Shown one piece after another: positions 26,779 through 35,969 of a DNA stretch of 64,000 nucleotides; position 1 is the first letter of the stretch; every line of letters starts with the position of its first letter. Origin of the DNA: Streptomyces chrestomyceticus JCM 4735 (lineage in GTDB: Bacteria > Actinomycetota > Actinomycetes > Streptomycetales > Streptomycetaceae); the NCBI RefSeq assembly GCF_003865135.1, contig NZ_BHZC01000001.1, positions 3,286,001-3,350,000 on the forward strand, in the 5' to 3' direction. The translations under genes and the position numbers were made by a program. Under the pieces are notes generated by a model. The model was not told the DNA's origin. It saw nothing but the letters and a program-made list of their open reading frames with translations, and made no database searches.

Positions 26779-26793
26779 TTATCTGACTGATAG
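26779..26793 (+). promoter_or_regulatory. Second 7-1-7 dyad before catR (putative autoregulatory site)
   Basis: TTATCTGACTGATAG is a 15-bp imperfect dyad with 5 of 7 arm positions matching. It abuts the ribosome site AGGTG of catR, so bound repressor could block its own gene. The arms differ from the katA box. Confidence 0.45.
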
Positions 26794-26802
26794 GTGATTG
26801 GC

Positions 26803-27222
26803 ATGAGTGACCTGCTGGAACGACTCCGGAGACGCGGCTGGCGGCTGACCGCGCAGCGACGCGTCGTCGCCGAGGTCCTCGACGGGGACCACGTCCACTA
26901 CACCGCTGACGAGGTGCACGCGAAGGCGACCGAGCGGCTGCCGGAGATCTCGCGCGCCACCGTCTACAACACGCTCGGCGAGCTGGTCTCGCTCGGTGAG
27001 GTGCTGGAGGTCAGCACGGACGGCCGCGCCAAGCGGTACGACCCCAACGCCCACCACGACCACCAGCACCTGGTGTGCTCGCGGTGCGGGACCATAAGGG
27101 ACGTACACCTGGACAGCGACCCGCTCGCCGCCCTGCCGGTGCCGGAACGGTTCGGCTTCCAGGTCTCCGAGGTGTCGGTGACGTACCGGGGCATCTGCCC
27201 GAACTGCCACTCCCACGGCTGA
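26803..27222 (+). CDS. catR: Fur-family peroxide-responsive repressor CatR
   Basis: A 139-residue Fur/PerR-family regulator. The winged helix is RRRGWRLTAQRRVVAEVLDG, then EISRATVYNTLGELVSLGEV. The metal sites follow: HHDHQHLVCSRCG (regulatory His cluster and first zinc Cys pair) and GICPNCHSHG (second Cys pair). ATG 26803 has AGGTG 6 nt upstream. Divergent arrangement with katA and the shared operator region fit the Streptomyces CatR that represses the catalase gene and itself until peroxide oxidises it. Confidence 0.92.
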   Translation: MSDLLERLRRRGWRLTAQRRVVAEVLDGDHVHYTADEVHAKATERLPEISRATVYNTLGELVSLGEVLEVSTDGRAKRYDPNAHHDHQHLVCSRCGTIRDVHLDSDPLAALPVPERFGFQVSEVSVTYRGICPNCHSHG

Positions 27223-27250
27223 CCCGGGCGACGGTCGCGCCGACGACAGC

Positions 27251-27282
27251 AAGAGCCCGCCCCCGACACGGTGCGGGCTCTT
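27251..27282 (+). terminator. Hairpin terminator after catR
   Basis: AAGAGCCCGC (27251-27260) pairs with GCGGGCTCTT (27273-27282) over a 12-nt loop. No T-run follows, which is common for Streptomyces terminators. Confidence 0.65.
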
Positions 27283-27383
27283 CGGCGTGCGCCCGCCTTC
27301 CGCCCCACCGCCACCGGTGATTAGGTCCCGCACCTCGGGTACCCGACCTGGACCCGCATCCCGACCAGGAAGGGACCGTACCG

Positions 27384-27872
27384 ATGGTGCGCAAGAAGGT
27401 CGAAGGCGACGAGGACCAGCGCCGCGCGGCGGCCCGTGAGGCCCGTGCGGCCGGCGAGGCCCCCAGCGCCCGGCAGGTGACCACCGGCGCCTCGAAGCAA
27501 CGCACGCACGAGCCGGAGAAGGCGGCGCACGAAGAGCGGATCGCGGCGCGGCACCGCGGCAAGCAGGGCGAACCGCACGAGCCGGCGCCCCCGCCTCCCG
27601 AGCGCGCCGCGCCGCTGCCCTCGTACGGGGACGGCAGGGGCTACACCTCGGCCCACGAGGAGACCCTCCGGGCGCTCACCGAGGCACAGGCGGAACACGG
27701 CGGCGACGGCGTGTACCTCCAGGACATCGCGCGGCGCTCCGGGCGGGAGCCGGAAGAGACCCGCGTCCTGGTGCACGATCTGGTCGCCAAGTTCCGGGTG
27801 GCCAGCGAGCTGCAAGGGGTCGAGGACCCGGACCTGGGGCAGCGGTACGAGGTCAAGCCGCGAGGGCAGTGA
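27384..27872 (+). CDS. Hypothetical charged protein
   Basis: A 162-residue protein in two parts. The first ~85 residues are highly charged, low-complexity and probably disordered (KAAHEERIAARHRGKQGEPH, then proline-rich PAPPPPERAAP). The last ~75 look like a small folded helix bundle (HEETLRALTEAQAEHGGDG, DIARRSGREPEETRVLVHDL), perhaps winged-helix-like, as LQDIARRSGREPEETRVL resembles an HTH. I do not recognise the family. It has an AGGAAGGGACC ribosome region before ATG 27384 and coding-type third-position GC. Confidence 0.6.
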   Translation: MVRKKVEGDEDQRRAAAREARAAGEAPSARQVTTGASKQRTHEPEKAAHEERIAARHRGKQGEPHEPAPPPPERAAPLPSYGDGRGYTSAHEETLRALTEAQAEHGGDGVYLQDIARRSGREPEETRVLVHDLVAKFRVASELQGVEDPDLGQRYEVKPRGQ

Positions 27873-27933
27873 CCGCTTGGTGGCGTTTTCGCCGGAATCA
27901 CCGGGGCACCCGGGGCCCAGGAGGTGGTCCACC

Positions 27934-28128
27934 ATGCCCGAGCCCGGCAGCAAGGACTACGACAAGCGCCGCGCCCGGCTCCGCAAGGACGCCGAAAACA
28001 GCGGAATCAACGATCAGCACGCCAACGAGGAGGCCAACGAGACCCTCCAGGGCGAGGAGGGATGGCGCAGCCGAGGGCCGCGCACCGAACGCGGCCGGGG
28101 CCCGAAGGGCGAACGCACCGGCGAATGA
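27934..28128 (+). CDS. Small hydrophilic protein, function unknown
   Basis: A 64-residue, very charged protein without membrane or cysteine motifs. The first part (PEPGSKDYDKRRARLRKDA, then SGINDQHANEEANETLQ) looks helical and the tail is Arg/Gly-rich (RSRGPRTERGRGPKGERT). GGAGGTGG at 27918-27926 supports the ATG at 27934. It sits 62 bp after the previous hypothetical gene and ahead of a strong hairpin. No function can be assigned. Confidence 0.6.
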   Translation: MPEPGSKDYDKRRARLRKDAENSGINDQHANEEANETLQGEEGWRSRGPRTERGRGPKGERTGE

Positions 28129-28160
28129 CGCGCCCGCGCCCCCGCTCCGTAGGCGGATAC

Positions 28161-28198
28161 GACGAAGGCCCGGATTCCTGAGAATCCGGGCCTTCGTC
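28161..28198. terminator. 17-bp perfect hairpin between a small gene and tRNA-fMet copy 1
   Basis: GACGAAGGCCCGGATTC (28161-28177) pairs perfectly with 28182-28198 over a CTGA loop. It lies just 3' of the minus-strand tRNA and 3' of the plus-strand gene, so it can end both transcripts. Confidence 0.8.
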
Positions 28199-28203
28199 TT
28201 CAG

Positions 28204-28277
28204 TAGCGGGGACAGGATTTGAACCTGCGACCTCTGGGTTATGAGCCCAGCGAGCTACCGAGCTGCTCCACCCCGCG
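28204..28277 (-). tRNA. Initiator tRNA-fMet (CAT), copy 1
   Basis: A 74-nt cloverleaf read on the minus strand: CGCGGGG acceptor 5' strand, D-arm with GAGCAGCTCGGTAGCTC, anticodon loop CTCATAA, T-arm GCAGGTTCAAATCCTGT. The first base C1 does not pair with position 72, and the anticodon stem has three consecutive G:C pairs (GGG/CCC), both hallmarks of initiator tRNA. The 3' CCA is not encoded. Confidence 0.95.
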
Positions 28278-28425
28278 CCGTTGTGTGTCTACTGTAACCG
28301 CACCGCGACGACCAGCGCAAATCACGTTCCGTTGCCTTGGGGCCAGTGGGCCGACGGCGCCCTCGGGGCCGGGCGGCAGATGGCGGCGGCGTACGAGGCG
28401 GCCTGCGCCACCCCGTACGACATCC

Positions 28426-30279
28426 TCACGCCGTCAGCTCCTCCTGGAGCGCCTCGCGCAGCCGCGCCGCGCGCTCCGCGACCTCCGGCGGCCCCAGCTC
28501 CACGGCCCGCCGGCACCACTGGTGCCCCTCGGCCAGTGCGCCGCGCCGGGCGGCGAGCAGGGCCAGGCGCAGGGCTGCGCGCCCGTGTCCGTCCTCGGCG
28601 GCGCGGGTCCACCACAGGGCGGCCTCGGGCAGGCTGCCCTCCCGGGCCAGCAGCAGGCCGAGGTTGAAGGCGCCGTTGCGGCTGCCCGCCTCGGCCGCGG
28701 CGCGGTACCAGCGCGCGGCCTCGACCACATCGCCCCGCGCCGCCGCGAACATGCCAACCCGAACCTGGGCACGCCGGTGCCCCTGCCGCGCGGCGTGCTC
28801 GTACCACCGGGTGCACTCGTCGTCCTGCCGCCGCTCGACCGCGCCGCCGTCGCGGCGGTCCAGCAGGTCGGCGAGGCGGAACGCGGCCTCGGCGCTGCCG
28901 CCCTCCGCCGCGCAGCGCAGGTTCCGCTCGGCGTCCTCCGTGTCACCGTCGCGCAGTTGGACGATGGCGACCTGGAGCGCGGCCTCGGTGTGACCGGCCG
29001 CGGCGGCACGCTCGTACCACTCGTGCGCCATCCGCTCCGCGCCGCGCTCCGCGTACAGGATGCCGAGGTTGAAGGCGGCGTCCACGCTGCCCGCCTCGGC
29101 TGCTTTGGAGAACCACGGCTCGGCGCCCGCCGAGTCGCCGCGCTGGAGCAGCATGATGGCGAGCGCGTTGGCGGCCTCGCGGTGTCCCGCGTAGGCGGCG
29201 CGGCGGTACCACTGTTCGCCACGGCCCTCGCGGCCCTGTTCGGCGCAGAGCAGGCCGATGTTGTACGCGCCGTTCACGTCGCCCGCGTCCAGTGCGGCGC
29301 GGTACCAGCGTTCGGCGGTCTGCGTCTCGCCGCGGTCGGCGTGCAGCGCGCCCAGCGCGTTGGCGGCATTGCCGTCGCCGTCCTGGGCGGCGCGGCGCCA
29401 CCACTCGGCGGCGCTCTCCTCGTCGCCCGCGTCGCGCAGCAGGAAGCCGAGGGCGCAGGCGGCCCGCGCCTCACCGCCCTTGGCCGCGGTCAGGTACCAG
29501 CGGCCGGCCTCCTGGGTGTCGCCGCGCTCCTCCAGGAGCGTGCCCAGGTGGAGTGCGGCGCGGCGGTGCCCGCGTGCGGCGGCCTGGCGGTACCACTGCT
29601 CGGCCTCGGCGTCCGGGATGCCGTCGCCGCCCAGGGCGTTGGCGCGGTCGTCCAGCAGGCGGGCGAGGCGGTACGCGGCTTCGCGGTGCCCGCGCTCGGC
29701 GGCGGCCCGGAACCAGCGCTCGGCGCCCACGTCGCCGCGGTGCTCCAGGAGGTCGGCGAGGGCGTACGCGCCGAGGCAGTGCCCCGACTCGGCGGACTGG
29801 CGCAGCCAGTACTCGGCGGCGGGCTCGTCGCCGCGCTCCCGGTAGAAGCGGCCGAGCGCGTGGGCGGCCGCGGCGGATCCGGCGACGGCGGCGATCCGCC
29901 ACCAGCCCGCCGCCTCGTCCGCGTACCCGCGCTGGTGCAGCAGGACGCCCAGGTTGTTGGCGGCCGCGCGGTCGCCGGCCGCGGTGGCGGAGCGCAGGTA
30001 CGGTTCGGCGCCGTCCAGGTCGCCGCGGCGCAGCAGCATCGCGCCCAGCACGCTCATGGCCCCGGTGTCGCCGGCTTCGGCGGCCCGGCGGTGGTGGGCC
30101 TCGGTCACGGCTTCGGACGCCTCCGCGGCGGCGTCGGCCTCGATCACGTCCAGCGGCATGTCGGCATCACGCTGGTCCGGAAGCACGGTGTCCCGTCCGC
30201 CCGGTGTCCCGGATTCGCGCCCGTCGTCGGGCGCGTGCACAAACCGGCCTGTCTCCAACAACCTTGCCTTGTCCCCCAT
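28426..30279 (-). CDS. SEL1/TPR-repeat protein
   Basis: A 617-residue protein made almost wholly of ~36-residue SEL1-like repeats with the pattern A-x-x-LG-x-L-x-x-x-R-G-D-x-x-x-A-x-x-W-x-x-x-A-A-x-x-G; about 14-15 repeats can be counted from residue ~60 to the end. SEL1 arrays form a curved helical scaffold for protein contacts. No signal peptide or membrane helix is seen. The start GDKARLLETGRF at 30279 is preferred to 30288 on context. The gene is sandwiched between two initiator tRNA genes on the same strand. Confidence 0.85.
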   Translation of the reverse strand: MGDKARLLETGRFVHAPDDGRESGTPGGRDTVLPDQRDADMPLDVIEADAAAEASEAVTEAHHRRAAEAGDTGAMSVLGAMLLRRGDLDGAEPYLRSATAAGDRAAANNLGVLLHQRGYADEAAGWWRIAAVAGSAAAAHALGRFYRERGDEPAAEYWLRQSAESGHCLGAYALADLLEHRGDVGAERWFRAAAERGHREAAYRLARLLDDRANALGGDGIPDAEAEQWYRQAAARGHRRAALHLGTLLEERGDTQEAGRWYLTAAKGGEARAACALGFLLRDAGDEESAAEWWRRAAQDGDGNAANALGALHADRGETQTAERWYRAALDAGDVNGAYNIGLLCAEQGREGRGEQWYRRAAYAGHREAANALAIMLLQRGDSAGAEPWFSKAAEAGSVDAAFNLGILYAERGAERMAHEWYERAAAAGHTEAALQVAIVQLRDGDTEDAERNLRCAAEGGSAEAAFRLADLLDRRDGGAVERRQDDECTRWYEHAARQGHRRAQVRVGMFAAARGDVVEAARWYRAAAEAGSRNGAFNLGLLLAREGSLPEAALWWTRAAEDGHGRAALRLALLAARRGALAEGHQWCRRAVELGPPEVAERAARLREALQEELTA

Positions 30280-30454
30280 GAGGGCCATCGTCGCACCACC
30301 CGCAACCCGCGTACACCTGGTATACCGCAGCCAGTGAGGTCACTACAGCGTTTTGTCGACTTCCCGATACAGAGACATGCCAAACTCCGTTCTCCTCCAC
30401 GTCCGTTCACATCCGGGAAAGGCGCGCCCGTCCGGGCGTGTCGCGCCACACATG

Positions 30455-30489
30455 ACGAAGGCCCGGATCCCAAGGATCCGGGCCTTCGT
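30455..30489 (-). terminator. Hairpin after tRNA-fMet copy 2
   Basis: ACGAAGGCCCGGATCC (30455-30470) pairs perfectly with 30474-30489 over a 3-nt loop. It is almost the same sequence as the hairpin after copy 1, so tRNA and terminator were duplicated together. Confidence 0.8.
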
Positions 30490-30496
30490 TCTTCAG

Positions 30497-30570
30497 TAGC
30501 GGGGACAGGATTTGAACCTGCGACCTCTGGGTTATGAGCCCAGCGAGCTACCGAGCTGCTCCACCCCGCG
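30497..30570 (-). tRNA. Initiator tRNA-fMet (CAT), copy 2
   Basis: The 74-nt sequence is identical to the copy at 28204-28277, including the unpaired C1, the CTCATAA anticodon loop and the GGG/CCC anticodon stem. It shares a CGTTGTGTGTC-like 5' flank with copy 1. CCA is not encoded. Confidence 0.95.
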
Positions 30571-30647
30571 CCGTTGTGTGTCCACGGTACCACGGCGCGG
30601 AGGGGGTGCCCGGCCCGCCGGCAGTCTGCCAGGGGCCGGGCCGCGGA

Positions 30648-33584
30648 TCAGCCTCCGCCGGTGCCGCCGTTCTTGCCGGCGTCACCCTTCTGTGCGGACT
30701 TCTTCTCCGCCTCGGCCGCCCGGTCCAGGGCCGCCTTCAGCTTCTTCTGCGCGTCGCCGTAACCGGCCCAGTCGCCTTCCTTGCGGGCCTTCTCGCCGTC
30801 CTCGTACGCCTTCACGGCGTCGTCGAGGGCCTGTTGCACCGTCTGGTCGGCGGGCGGCTGCTGCCCCGTGTCACCGCCGTTGGACGGCGGCTGCTCCGTG
30901 CCGGAGCCCGGCGGCTTCTTGCCGAACACGACATCGAGCGCCTCGGCCAGGTTGTTGCCCAGCACGGGGTCGTTCTCGCCGTAGCTGACCAGCACCTTCT
31001 TCAGCAGCGGATAGTTGGTGCCCGCGCCGCGCAGATAGACCGGCTCCACGTACAGCAGACCGCCGTTCATCGGGACGGTCAGCAGGTTGCCGTACTCGAT
31101 CTCGGAGTCACCGAGTTTCTTCAGGATGTTCAGCTCGTTGGCGATCTTCGGATCGGAGTTGAACTTCGACTGCACCTGCTGCGGTCCCGGCACCGGTGTC
31201 TGGGACGGCAGTTTCAGCACTCTGATCTTGCCGTAGTCACCACTGGTGGCGTTGGCGTCGACCGCCATGAACGCCCCCAGGTTGTCCCGCTTGTTGGGGG
31301 TGAACGTCGTGGTGAGCGCGAAGGTCTGGGCCTTCTGGTCCGGCATCTTCAGGCTCTGGTAGTACGGCGGCACGGAGTTGCCCGACTTGTTCGTCGGGTC
31401 GTTCGGGACCTGCCAGCGCTCGCTGCCCGTGTAGAAGGTGTTCGGGTCGGTGACGTGGTACGTCGTCAGCAACTGGCGCTGCACCTTGAACAGGTCCTGC
31501 GGGTAGCGCATGTGCTCCATCAGGGACTTGCTGATGGAGCTCTTCTTCTCGACCGTGCCCGGGAACGACTTCATCCAGGTCTTCAGGACCGGGTCCTTGG
31601 TGTCCCACTCGTAGAGCTTGACCGAGCCGTCGTAGGCGTCGACCGTGGCCTTGACCGAGTTGCGGATGTAATTGACCTGGTTCTGCTGGGCGACGACCGC
31701 CCGCTGACCGTCGGTGAGCGAGTCGGCGGTGGTGTCGCCGAGCGTGGTGCGCGAGGCGTACGGGTAGCCGTTGCTCGTCGTGTAGGCGTCGACGATCCAC
31801 TTGATCCGGCCGTCGATGACCGCCGGGTAGGCGTCGCCGTCGATGGTCAGCCAGGGGGCGACCGCCTCCACGCGCTCCTTGGGCGTGCGGTTGTACAGGA
31901 TCCGCGAGCCCTCGCCGATGGCGCCCGAGTAGAGGATCTGCGGCTCGCCGAACGCGACCGCGTAGGCGGCGCGGTTGATCGGGTTGGCGAGATTCACTCC
32001 GCTCTTGCCCGTATAGCTGTAACTCTTCTCGCCACTCTTGTCGGAGGAGTAGTCCAGCTCCTTCTGCGGCCCGCCCACGATCGAGTACTGGGTGGTCTTC
32101 TCGCCGTAGTACACCCGCTGCTCGTACGGGCCGAACTGGCCCTTCGAGGGCAGCTCGCTCTCGGTGTAGGCCGGCTCGCCGCCCTCGGCGAACGTGGTGC
32201 CCTTGGCCGCCACCGCGCCGAACCCGTGGGTGTACTTGAAGTGGTCGTTGATCCAGTTCCGCTCGGAGACGCCGTTCAGGTTCAGCTCACGCAGACCGAT
32301 GACGGTGTCCTGGTCCTTGCCGTCCTTGTCCTTGTACCGGTCGACGTCGAGCGTCGACGGGAACTGGTAGTAGCTCCGGACCTGCTGGCGCTGCTGGAAG
32401 GACGGGGAGACCACGTTCGGGTCGAGCAGCCGCACGCTCGCCGTGGTGTCGGCGGCGTCCCGCAGCTTCTGCCGGTCCGTGTCGTCCTTCGGCTTGTAGT
32501 TGCCGTTGTAGCTCTGCACGTCGACACCGTCGATGTCGTACGCGTCGCGGGTCGCCTTGATGTTCTGCTTGATGTACGGCGCTTCCTTGGCCTGCTCGTT
32601 CGGCTGGACCTGGAACTTCTGCACGATGGCCGGGTACAGGCCGCCGATGAGGACCGCGGAGAGCACCATCAGGCCGAAGCCGATGACCGGGAGCTGCCAG
32701 GTACGGCGCCACAGCGTCGCGAAGAAGAGCACCGCGCAGATCGCCGCGATGAAGAACAGGATCGTCTTGGCGGGCAGGTAGGCGTTGGCGTCCACGTAGC
32801 GCAGGCCGGTCCAGCCGTCGGCGGACTTCAGCCCGCTGGACTTCACCGCCAGGCCGTACCGGTCGAGCCAGTACGCGACGGCCTTGAGCGACACGAAGAT
32901 GCCCAGCACCACCGAGAGGTGACCGGTGGCGGCGGCCGTCGCGCGGGAGCCGGGGCTCGTGACGCGCAGCCCGCCGTACAGGTAGTGCGTGAGCGCCGCG
33001 GCGATCAGGCACAGCACCGCGCAGGCGAAGCCGAAGCTGAGCAGGAAGCGGTACCAGGGCAGGTCGAAGGCGTAGAACGCCACGTCCTTGCCGAACTGGG
33101 GGTCCTTCTGGCCGAACGGCACGCCGTTCACCCACTGGAGCCACGTACGCCACTGGCCCGAGGCCGAGGCCCCGGCGATCAGGCCCACCACCGCGGTGAC
33201 CGCGAGCAGCGCCCACTTCTTGTACGGGGCGATGCCCATCCGGTAGCGGTCCAGGCTCTGCTGCTCCATGGACATCGCGCTCAGCGGCGGCCGCAGCCGG
33301 TGCGCCAGCCAGATGTTGACACCGACCGCGGCGGCCATCAGGGCACCGAAGGCGGCGAACAGTCCGATCTTCGTCCACAGCGTGGTGGTGAAGACCGAGG
33401 AGAATTTGACCGACCGGTACCAGAGCCAGTCGGTCCAGAACCCGGAGAACATGACGAAGAGCATGGCCAGCACGGCCAGCACGCCCAGTGTCATGAGCAG
33501 GGTCCGGATCCGCCGGGACGGTCGGCCGACTCTGATCCGTGGCCCTGTCGGGCCTCCGCCGCGGTCCGGCATCTGGAAAGCCAA
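30648..33584 (-). CDS. UPF0182 family large membrane protein
   Basis: A 978-residue protein: seven or so N-terminal membrane helices in the first ~320 residues ([20 protein letters not shown] being the first), then a large extracytoplasmic domain with [20 protein letters not shown] and [18 protein letters not shown] stretches, and a charged C-terminal tail ([19 protein letters not shown]). This is the actinobacterial UPF0182 architecture; function is unknown. TTG 33584 is chosen because GAGG lies 8 nt upstream and the protein then reads [16 protein letters not shown] 33572 is the alternative. A minus-strand -10 TAGTAT lies at 33634-33629. The divergent PPA1309-family gene is its usual neighbour. 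Confidence 0.9.
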   Translation of the reverse strand: MAFQMPDRGGGPTGPRIRVGRPSRRIRTLLMTLGVLAVLAMLFVMFSGFWTDWLWYRSVKFSSVFTTTLWTKIGLFAAFGALMAAAVGVNIWLAHRLRPPLSAMSMEQQSLDRYRMGIAPYKKWALLAVTAVVGLIAGASASGQWRTWLQWVNGVPFGQKDPQFGKDVAFYAFDLPWYRFLLSFGFACAVLCLIAAALTHYLYGGLRVTSPGSRATAAATGHLSVVLGIFVSLKAVAYWLDRYGLAVKSSGLKSADGWTGLRYVDANAYLPAKTILFFIAAICAVLFFATLWRRTWQLPVIGFGLMVLSAVLIGGLYPAIVQKFQVQPNEQAKEAPYIKQNIKATRDAYDIDGVDVQSYNGNYKPKDDTDRQKLRDAADTTASVRLLDPNVVSPSFQQRQQVRSYYQFPSTLDVDRYKDKDGKDQDTVIGLRELNLNGVSERNWINDHFKYTHGFGAVAAKGTTFAEGGEPAYTESELPSKGQFGPYEQRVYYGEKTTQYSIVGGPQKELDYSSDKSGEKSYSYTGKSGVNLANPINRAAYAVAFGEPQILYSGAIGEGSRILYNRTPKERVEAVAPWLTIDGDAYPAVIDGRIKWIVDAYTTSNGYPYASRTTLGDTTADSLTDGQRAVVAQQNQVNYIRNSVKATVDAYDGSVKLYEWDTKDPVLKTWMKSFPGTVEKKSSISKSLMEHMRYPQDLFKVQRQLLTTYHVTDPNTFYTGSERWQVPNDPTNKSGNSVPPYYQSLKMPDQKAQTFALTTTFTPNKRDNLGAFMAVDANATSGDYGKIRVLKLPSQTPVPGPQQVQSKFNSDPKIANELNILKKLGDSEIEYGNLLTVPMNGGLLYVEPVYLRGAGTNYPLLKKVLVSYGENDPVLGNNLAEALDVVFGKKPPGSGTEQPPSNGGDTGQQPPADQTVQQALDDAVKAYEDGEKARKEGDWAGYGDAQKKLKAALDRAAEAEKKSAQKGDAGKNGGTGGG

Positions 33585-33708
33585 GGTGCGCACCTCGAAG
33601 TTCGCTGTCGTGTTGAGCAGGCCCGGCGATACTAGGACCCACTGTTGCAACTTACTAAGGCTTTACTCGGTTCCCGTTTTCCGGGGTCGGCAGGGCACGA
33701 TATTGAGC

Positions 33709-34263
33709 ATGAACAACCTTCCCGTCGACGGCACCCCCCTCGCCGCCAGCCCGCTGACCCGTGCCGTACTCGAAATCGACGAGTACGCCGCCGGGCTCGG
33801 CTGGGACCAGCCCGCCCGTCTTTTCGCCCTCGTGGACACCGCTCAGCTCCGCGAGCAGGAACCCTCGCTCGCCGAACAGCTCGGTATCGACGACTCCACC
33901 ACCGCCTCGCTGACCCCGGTCGAGCAGGACGAGATCCCGGCCGGCGCCCCGCTGGACGAGTTCCTGGCCACCATCGGCTGGCCGGACGCGGTGGCCGGCT
34001 GCGCGATGACCGTGGAGCGGCTGATGCTGCCGCCGTCCGCCGAGGACTCCGTACCGGAGGGTATGGACGAGGCCCAGCTCGCCAAGTGGGTCGCCGGCCA
34101 CCCGGACCGCCAGGAGGTGCGGATGACGGTGGCGGTGCTGCGGGACGGCACGCGCGAGTCGGCGCTGCGGCTGCGGGAGAAGGACGCCACGTCCGAGGTG
34201 CTGACCGGCTCGCAGCTCGTGCCGGGGCTGGCGGACGCGCTGTCCGCCACCTTCGAGAGCTGA
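33709..34263 (+). CDS. PPA1309 family protein
   Basis: A 184-residue acidic soluble protein recognised as the PPA1309 family from its architecture: TRAVLEIDEYAAGLGWDQPA, LFALVDT, the central FLATIGWPDAVAGCAMTVER and RDGTRESALRLREKD near the end. Function is unknown, but the gene is constantly paired with UPF0182 in actinobacteria, as here in divergent order. ATG 33709 has only a weak GAG upstream; GATATT at 33699-33704 could be a -10 for a leaderless or very short-leader transcript. Confidence 0.85.
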   Translation: MNNLPVDGTPLAASPLTRAVLEIDEYAAGLGWDQPARLFALVDTAQLREQEPSLAEQLGIDDSTTASLTPVEQDEIPAGAPLDEFLATIGWPDAVAGCAMTVERLMLPPSAEDSVPEGMDEAQLAKWVAGHPDRQEVRMTVAVLRDGTRESALRLREKDATSEVLTGSQLVPGLADALSATFES

Positions 34264-34312
34264 CACCGCGGCCCGTCCGGGGCCGGGGCGGGCGCCCCGG
34301 CCCGGGGCCCGC

Positions 34313-35404
34313 CTACTTGTTCGCGGGGCAGCTCGGCAGGCCGGCCGTGTCGCCCTTGCGGATCTTCTCCAGGGACTTCAGCGCGTCCTGGATGGTGTCC
34401 ACCTTGACCAGGCGCAGGCCGTCCGGGTGGTCGTCGACGACGGACGCGCAGTTGTCCTTGGGCGTGAGGAAGTACTCGGCGCCCTTGTTGCGCGCGCCGA
34501 CCACCTTCATCGCGATGCCGCCGATCGGGCCGACCTTGCCGTCGGCGTCTATCGTGCCCGTACCGGCCACGAACTTCCCGCCGGTCAGGTCCTCGGGCGT
34601 GAGCTTGTCGATGATCCCGAGGGCGAACATCAGCCCGGCGCTGGGGCCGCTGACGTCGGCCAGCTTGATGTCGACGTTGAACGGGAAGGTGTAGTCGATA
34701 CCGGCCTGGATGCCCACGACGGACCGGCCGTCCTTCGCCTTCGCGGTCGTGACGGCGACGTCCTTGGTGGGGCCTTCGGGCCGCTTGCCCTTCTTCTGGG
34801 CCGCGGCCGCCTCCTTGGCCGGGATGACCGTGAAGACGGCCTGCTCGCCCGGCTTGTGCTTGGTGACCAGTTCGGCGACGTCCGTGTTGGCCTTGACCGC
34901 CGTACCGTCCACGGCCTTGATCACGTCTCCGGCGTGCAGCTTGCCGTCCGCGGGGGCGTCCTTGACGACGGATGCCACGACCGTCTGGGAGCCCACCGGG
35001 ATACCAAGCTGCTTGAACGCGGCGACCTTGGCGCTCTCCAGGGACTGGGTGAACTCCTCGGCGTTCTGCTGGTCGGACTGCTCCGCCGTCTGGCCCTCCG
35101 GGTAGAGCGTCTTGTGGGGCACCACGAGGCTGTCGTGCTTGAGCCAGCCGACGACCGAGGCGAAGAGGTTCATGCGGTACTCCGCGCCGGTGACCCGGAC
35201 GGTGACCATGTCCAGGTGGCCGGAGGTCGGGTACGTCTTGTGGCCGGATATCTGGAGCACCGGCTCACCCTCGTCCTCACCCAGGGTGTTGGTCGTGGGC
35301 CCCGGGTACATCTCGGAATACGGAACGGGAATCACCATCCCGGCGCAGATCAGCGCAATCAGCATCACGAGAGAGGCGAGCAGCGTCGCGGTGCGGCGTG
35401 GCAT
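34313..35404 (-). CDS. YlbL-family PDZ and Lon-like serine protease
   Basis: A 363-residue membrane-anchored protease. One N-terminal helix (residues ~7-27, LLASLVMLIALICAGMVIPV), a PDZ domain (~150-205, APADGKLHAGDVIKAVDGTA) and a Lon-type S16 domain follow. The catalytic Ser is in VSGPSAGLMFALGI and the Lys in GPIGGIAMKVVGARNKGA, the correct Ser-Lys dyad for this family. The active domain should lie outside the membrane and may process secreted or membrane proteins. Converges with the PPA1309 gene, and this order is conserved in actinobacteria. Confidence 0.92.
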   Translation of the reverse strand: MPRRTATLLASLVMLIALICAGMVIPVPYSEMYPGPTTNTLGEDEGEPVLQISGHKTYPTSGHLDMVTVRVTGAEYRMNLFASVVGWLKHDSLVVPHKTLYPEGQTAEQSDQQNAEEFTQSLESAKVAAFKQLGIPVGSQTVVASVVKDAPADGKLHAGDVIKAVDGTAVKANTDVAELVTKHKPGEQAVFTVIPAKEAAAAQKKGKRPEGPTKDVAVTTAKAKDGRSVVGIQAGIDYTFPFNVDIKLADVSGPSAGLMFALGIIDKLTPEDLTGGKFVAGTGTIDADGKVGPIGGIAMKVVGARNKGAEYFLTPKDNCASVVDDHPDGLRLVKVDTIQDALKSLEKIRKGDTAGLPSCPANK

Positions 35405-35629
35405 GGAACGACAGTACGGGACGCGTCCGACACCCGGCCCTCGGGGCCGGTCCGTCCGGGGACGGGCGGAACGGGGTGCGGAGCGGGGCGCGGAGCACCG
35501 GACGCGGCGAACCGGAGCCGCCGCGAACGGGGCGGCGGGAGCGTGGCGGAGAACCGGAGCCCTGGCGGCCGCTTGCGTCCGCGTACGGCGGCCACGGCCC
35601 CGGCCGTACCCCGGCTCAGCCCGACATGC

Positions 35630-35809
35630 TCATGCCGCGTCGGAACCGGAATGTGCCTTCTCGGGCTTCTCCATCGCCTCCCGGAACCGCGCATAGCCTG
35701 CCAGTTCCGCGACGTCCCCGGTCCTGCGGTTGCGTGATGCCCAACTGCTCCACACGACGGCGGCGATGACGGCGAGAACCGGAATCGTCAACCAGAGGAG
35801 CGCTCCCAT
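35630..35809 (-). CDS. 59-residue single-pass membrane protein
   Basis: A short gene easily missed. Translation reads GALLWLTIPVLAVIAAVVW (membrane helix, residues 2-20), then SSWASRNRRTGDVAELAGY and ARFREAMEKPEKAHSGSDAA. GGGAGG sits 5 nt before ATG 35809. A hydrophobic start followed by a basic stretch predicts an N-out, C-in membrane peptide with a charged cytosolic helix. It lies between the YlbL-type protease and moaE on the same strand. I recall similar small proteins in this position in other Streptomyces, but cannot name a family. Confidence 0.75.
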   Translation of the reverse strand: MGALLWLTIPVLAVIAAVVWSSWASRNRRTGDVAELAGYARFREAMEKPEKAHSGSDAA

Positions 35810-35969
35810 AGCGGCCTCCCGACCCCTTGTAACAACCGCAACGACGAATAAGCAGATTAACCATCTGCCAGGTCAACGCTTACGCCAGGGGGCGGGTTAC
35901 GCAACTGGAGCGCGCGTAAAGGCTTTACCGACGCCGCCCGGAACGCACGCCACCGCCGGAAACCGGCCG

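Noticed and set aside
30319..30400. A tiny 11-codon frame (SLYREVDKTL) with GGAG before it, upstream of the SEL1 gene.
   Set aside because: Too short to support without conservation; could be chance.
28161..30580. Possible integrated element using a tRNA as attachment site.
   Set aside because: No integrase, excisionase or att-like partial tRNA copy; both tRNAs are complete and the gene between is SEL1 only.
30497..30593. Minus-strand frame reading WSSSVARWAHNPEVAGSNPV across the tRNA.
   Set aside because: This is a translation of the tRNA gene itself, a well-known annotation artefact.
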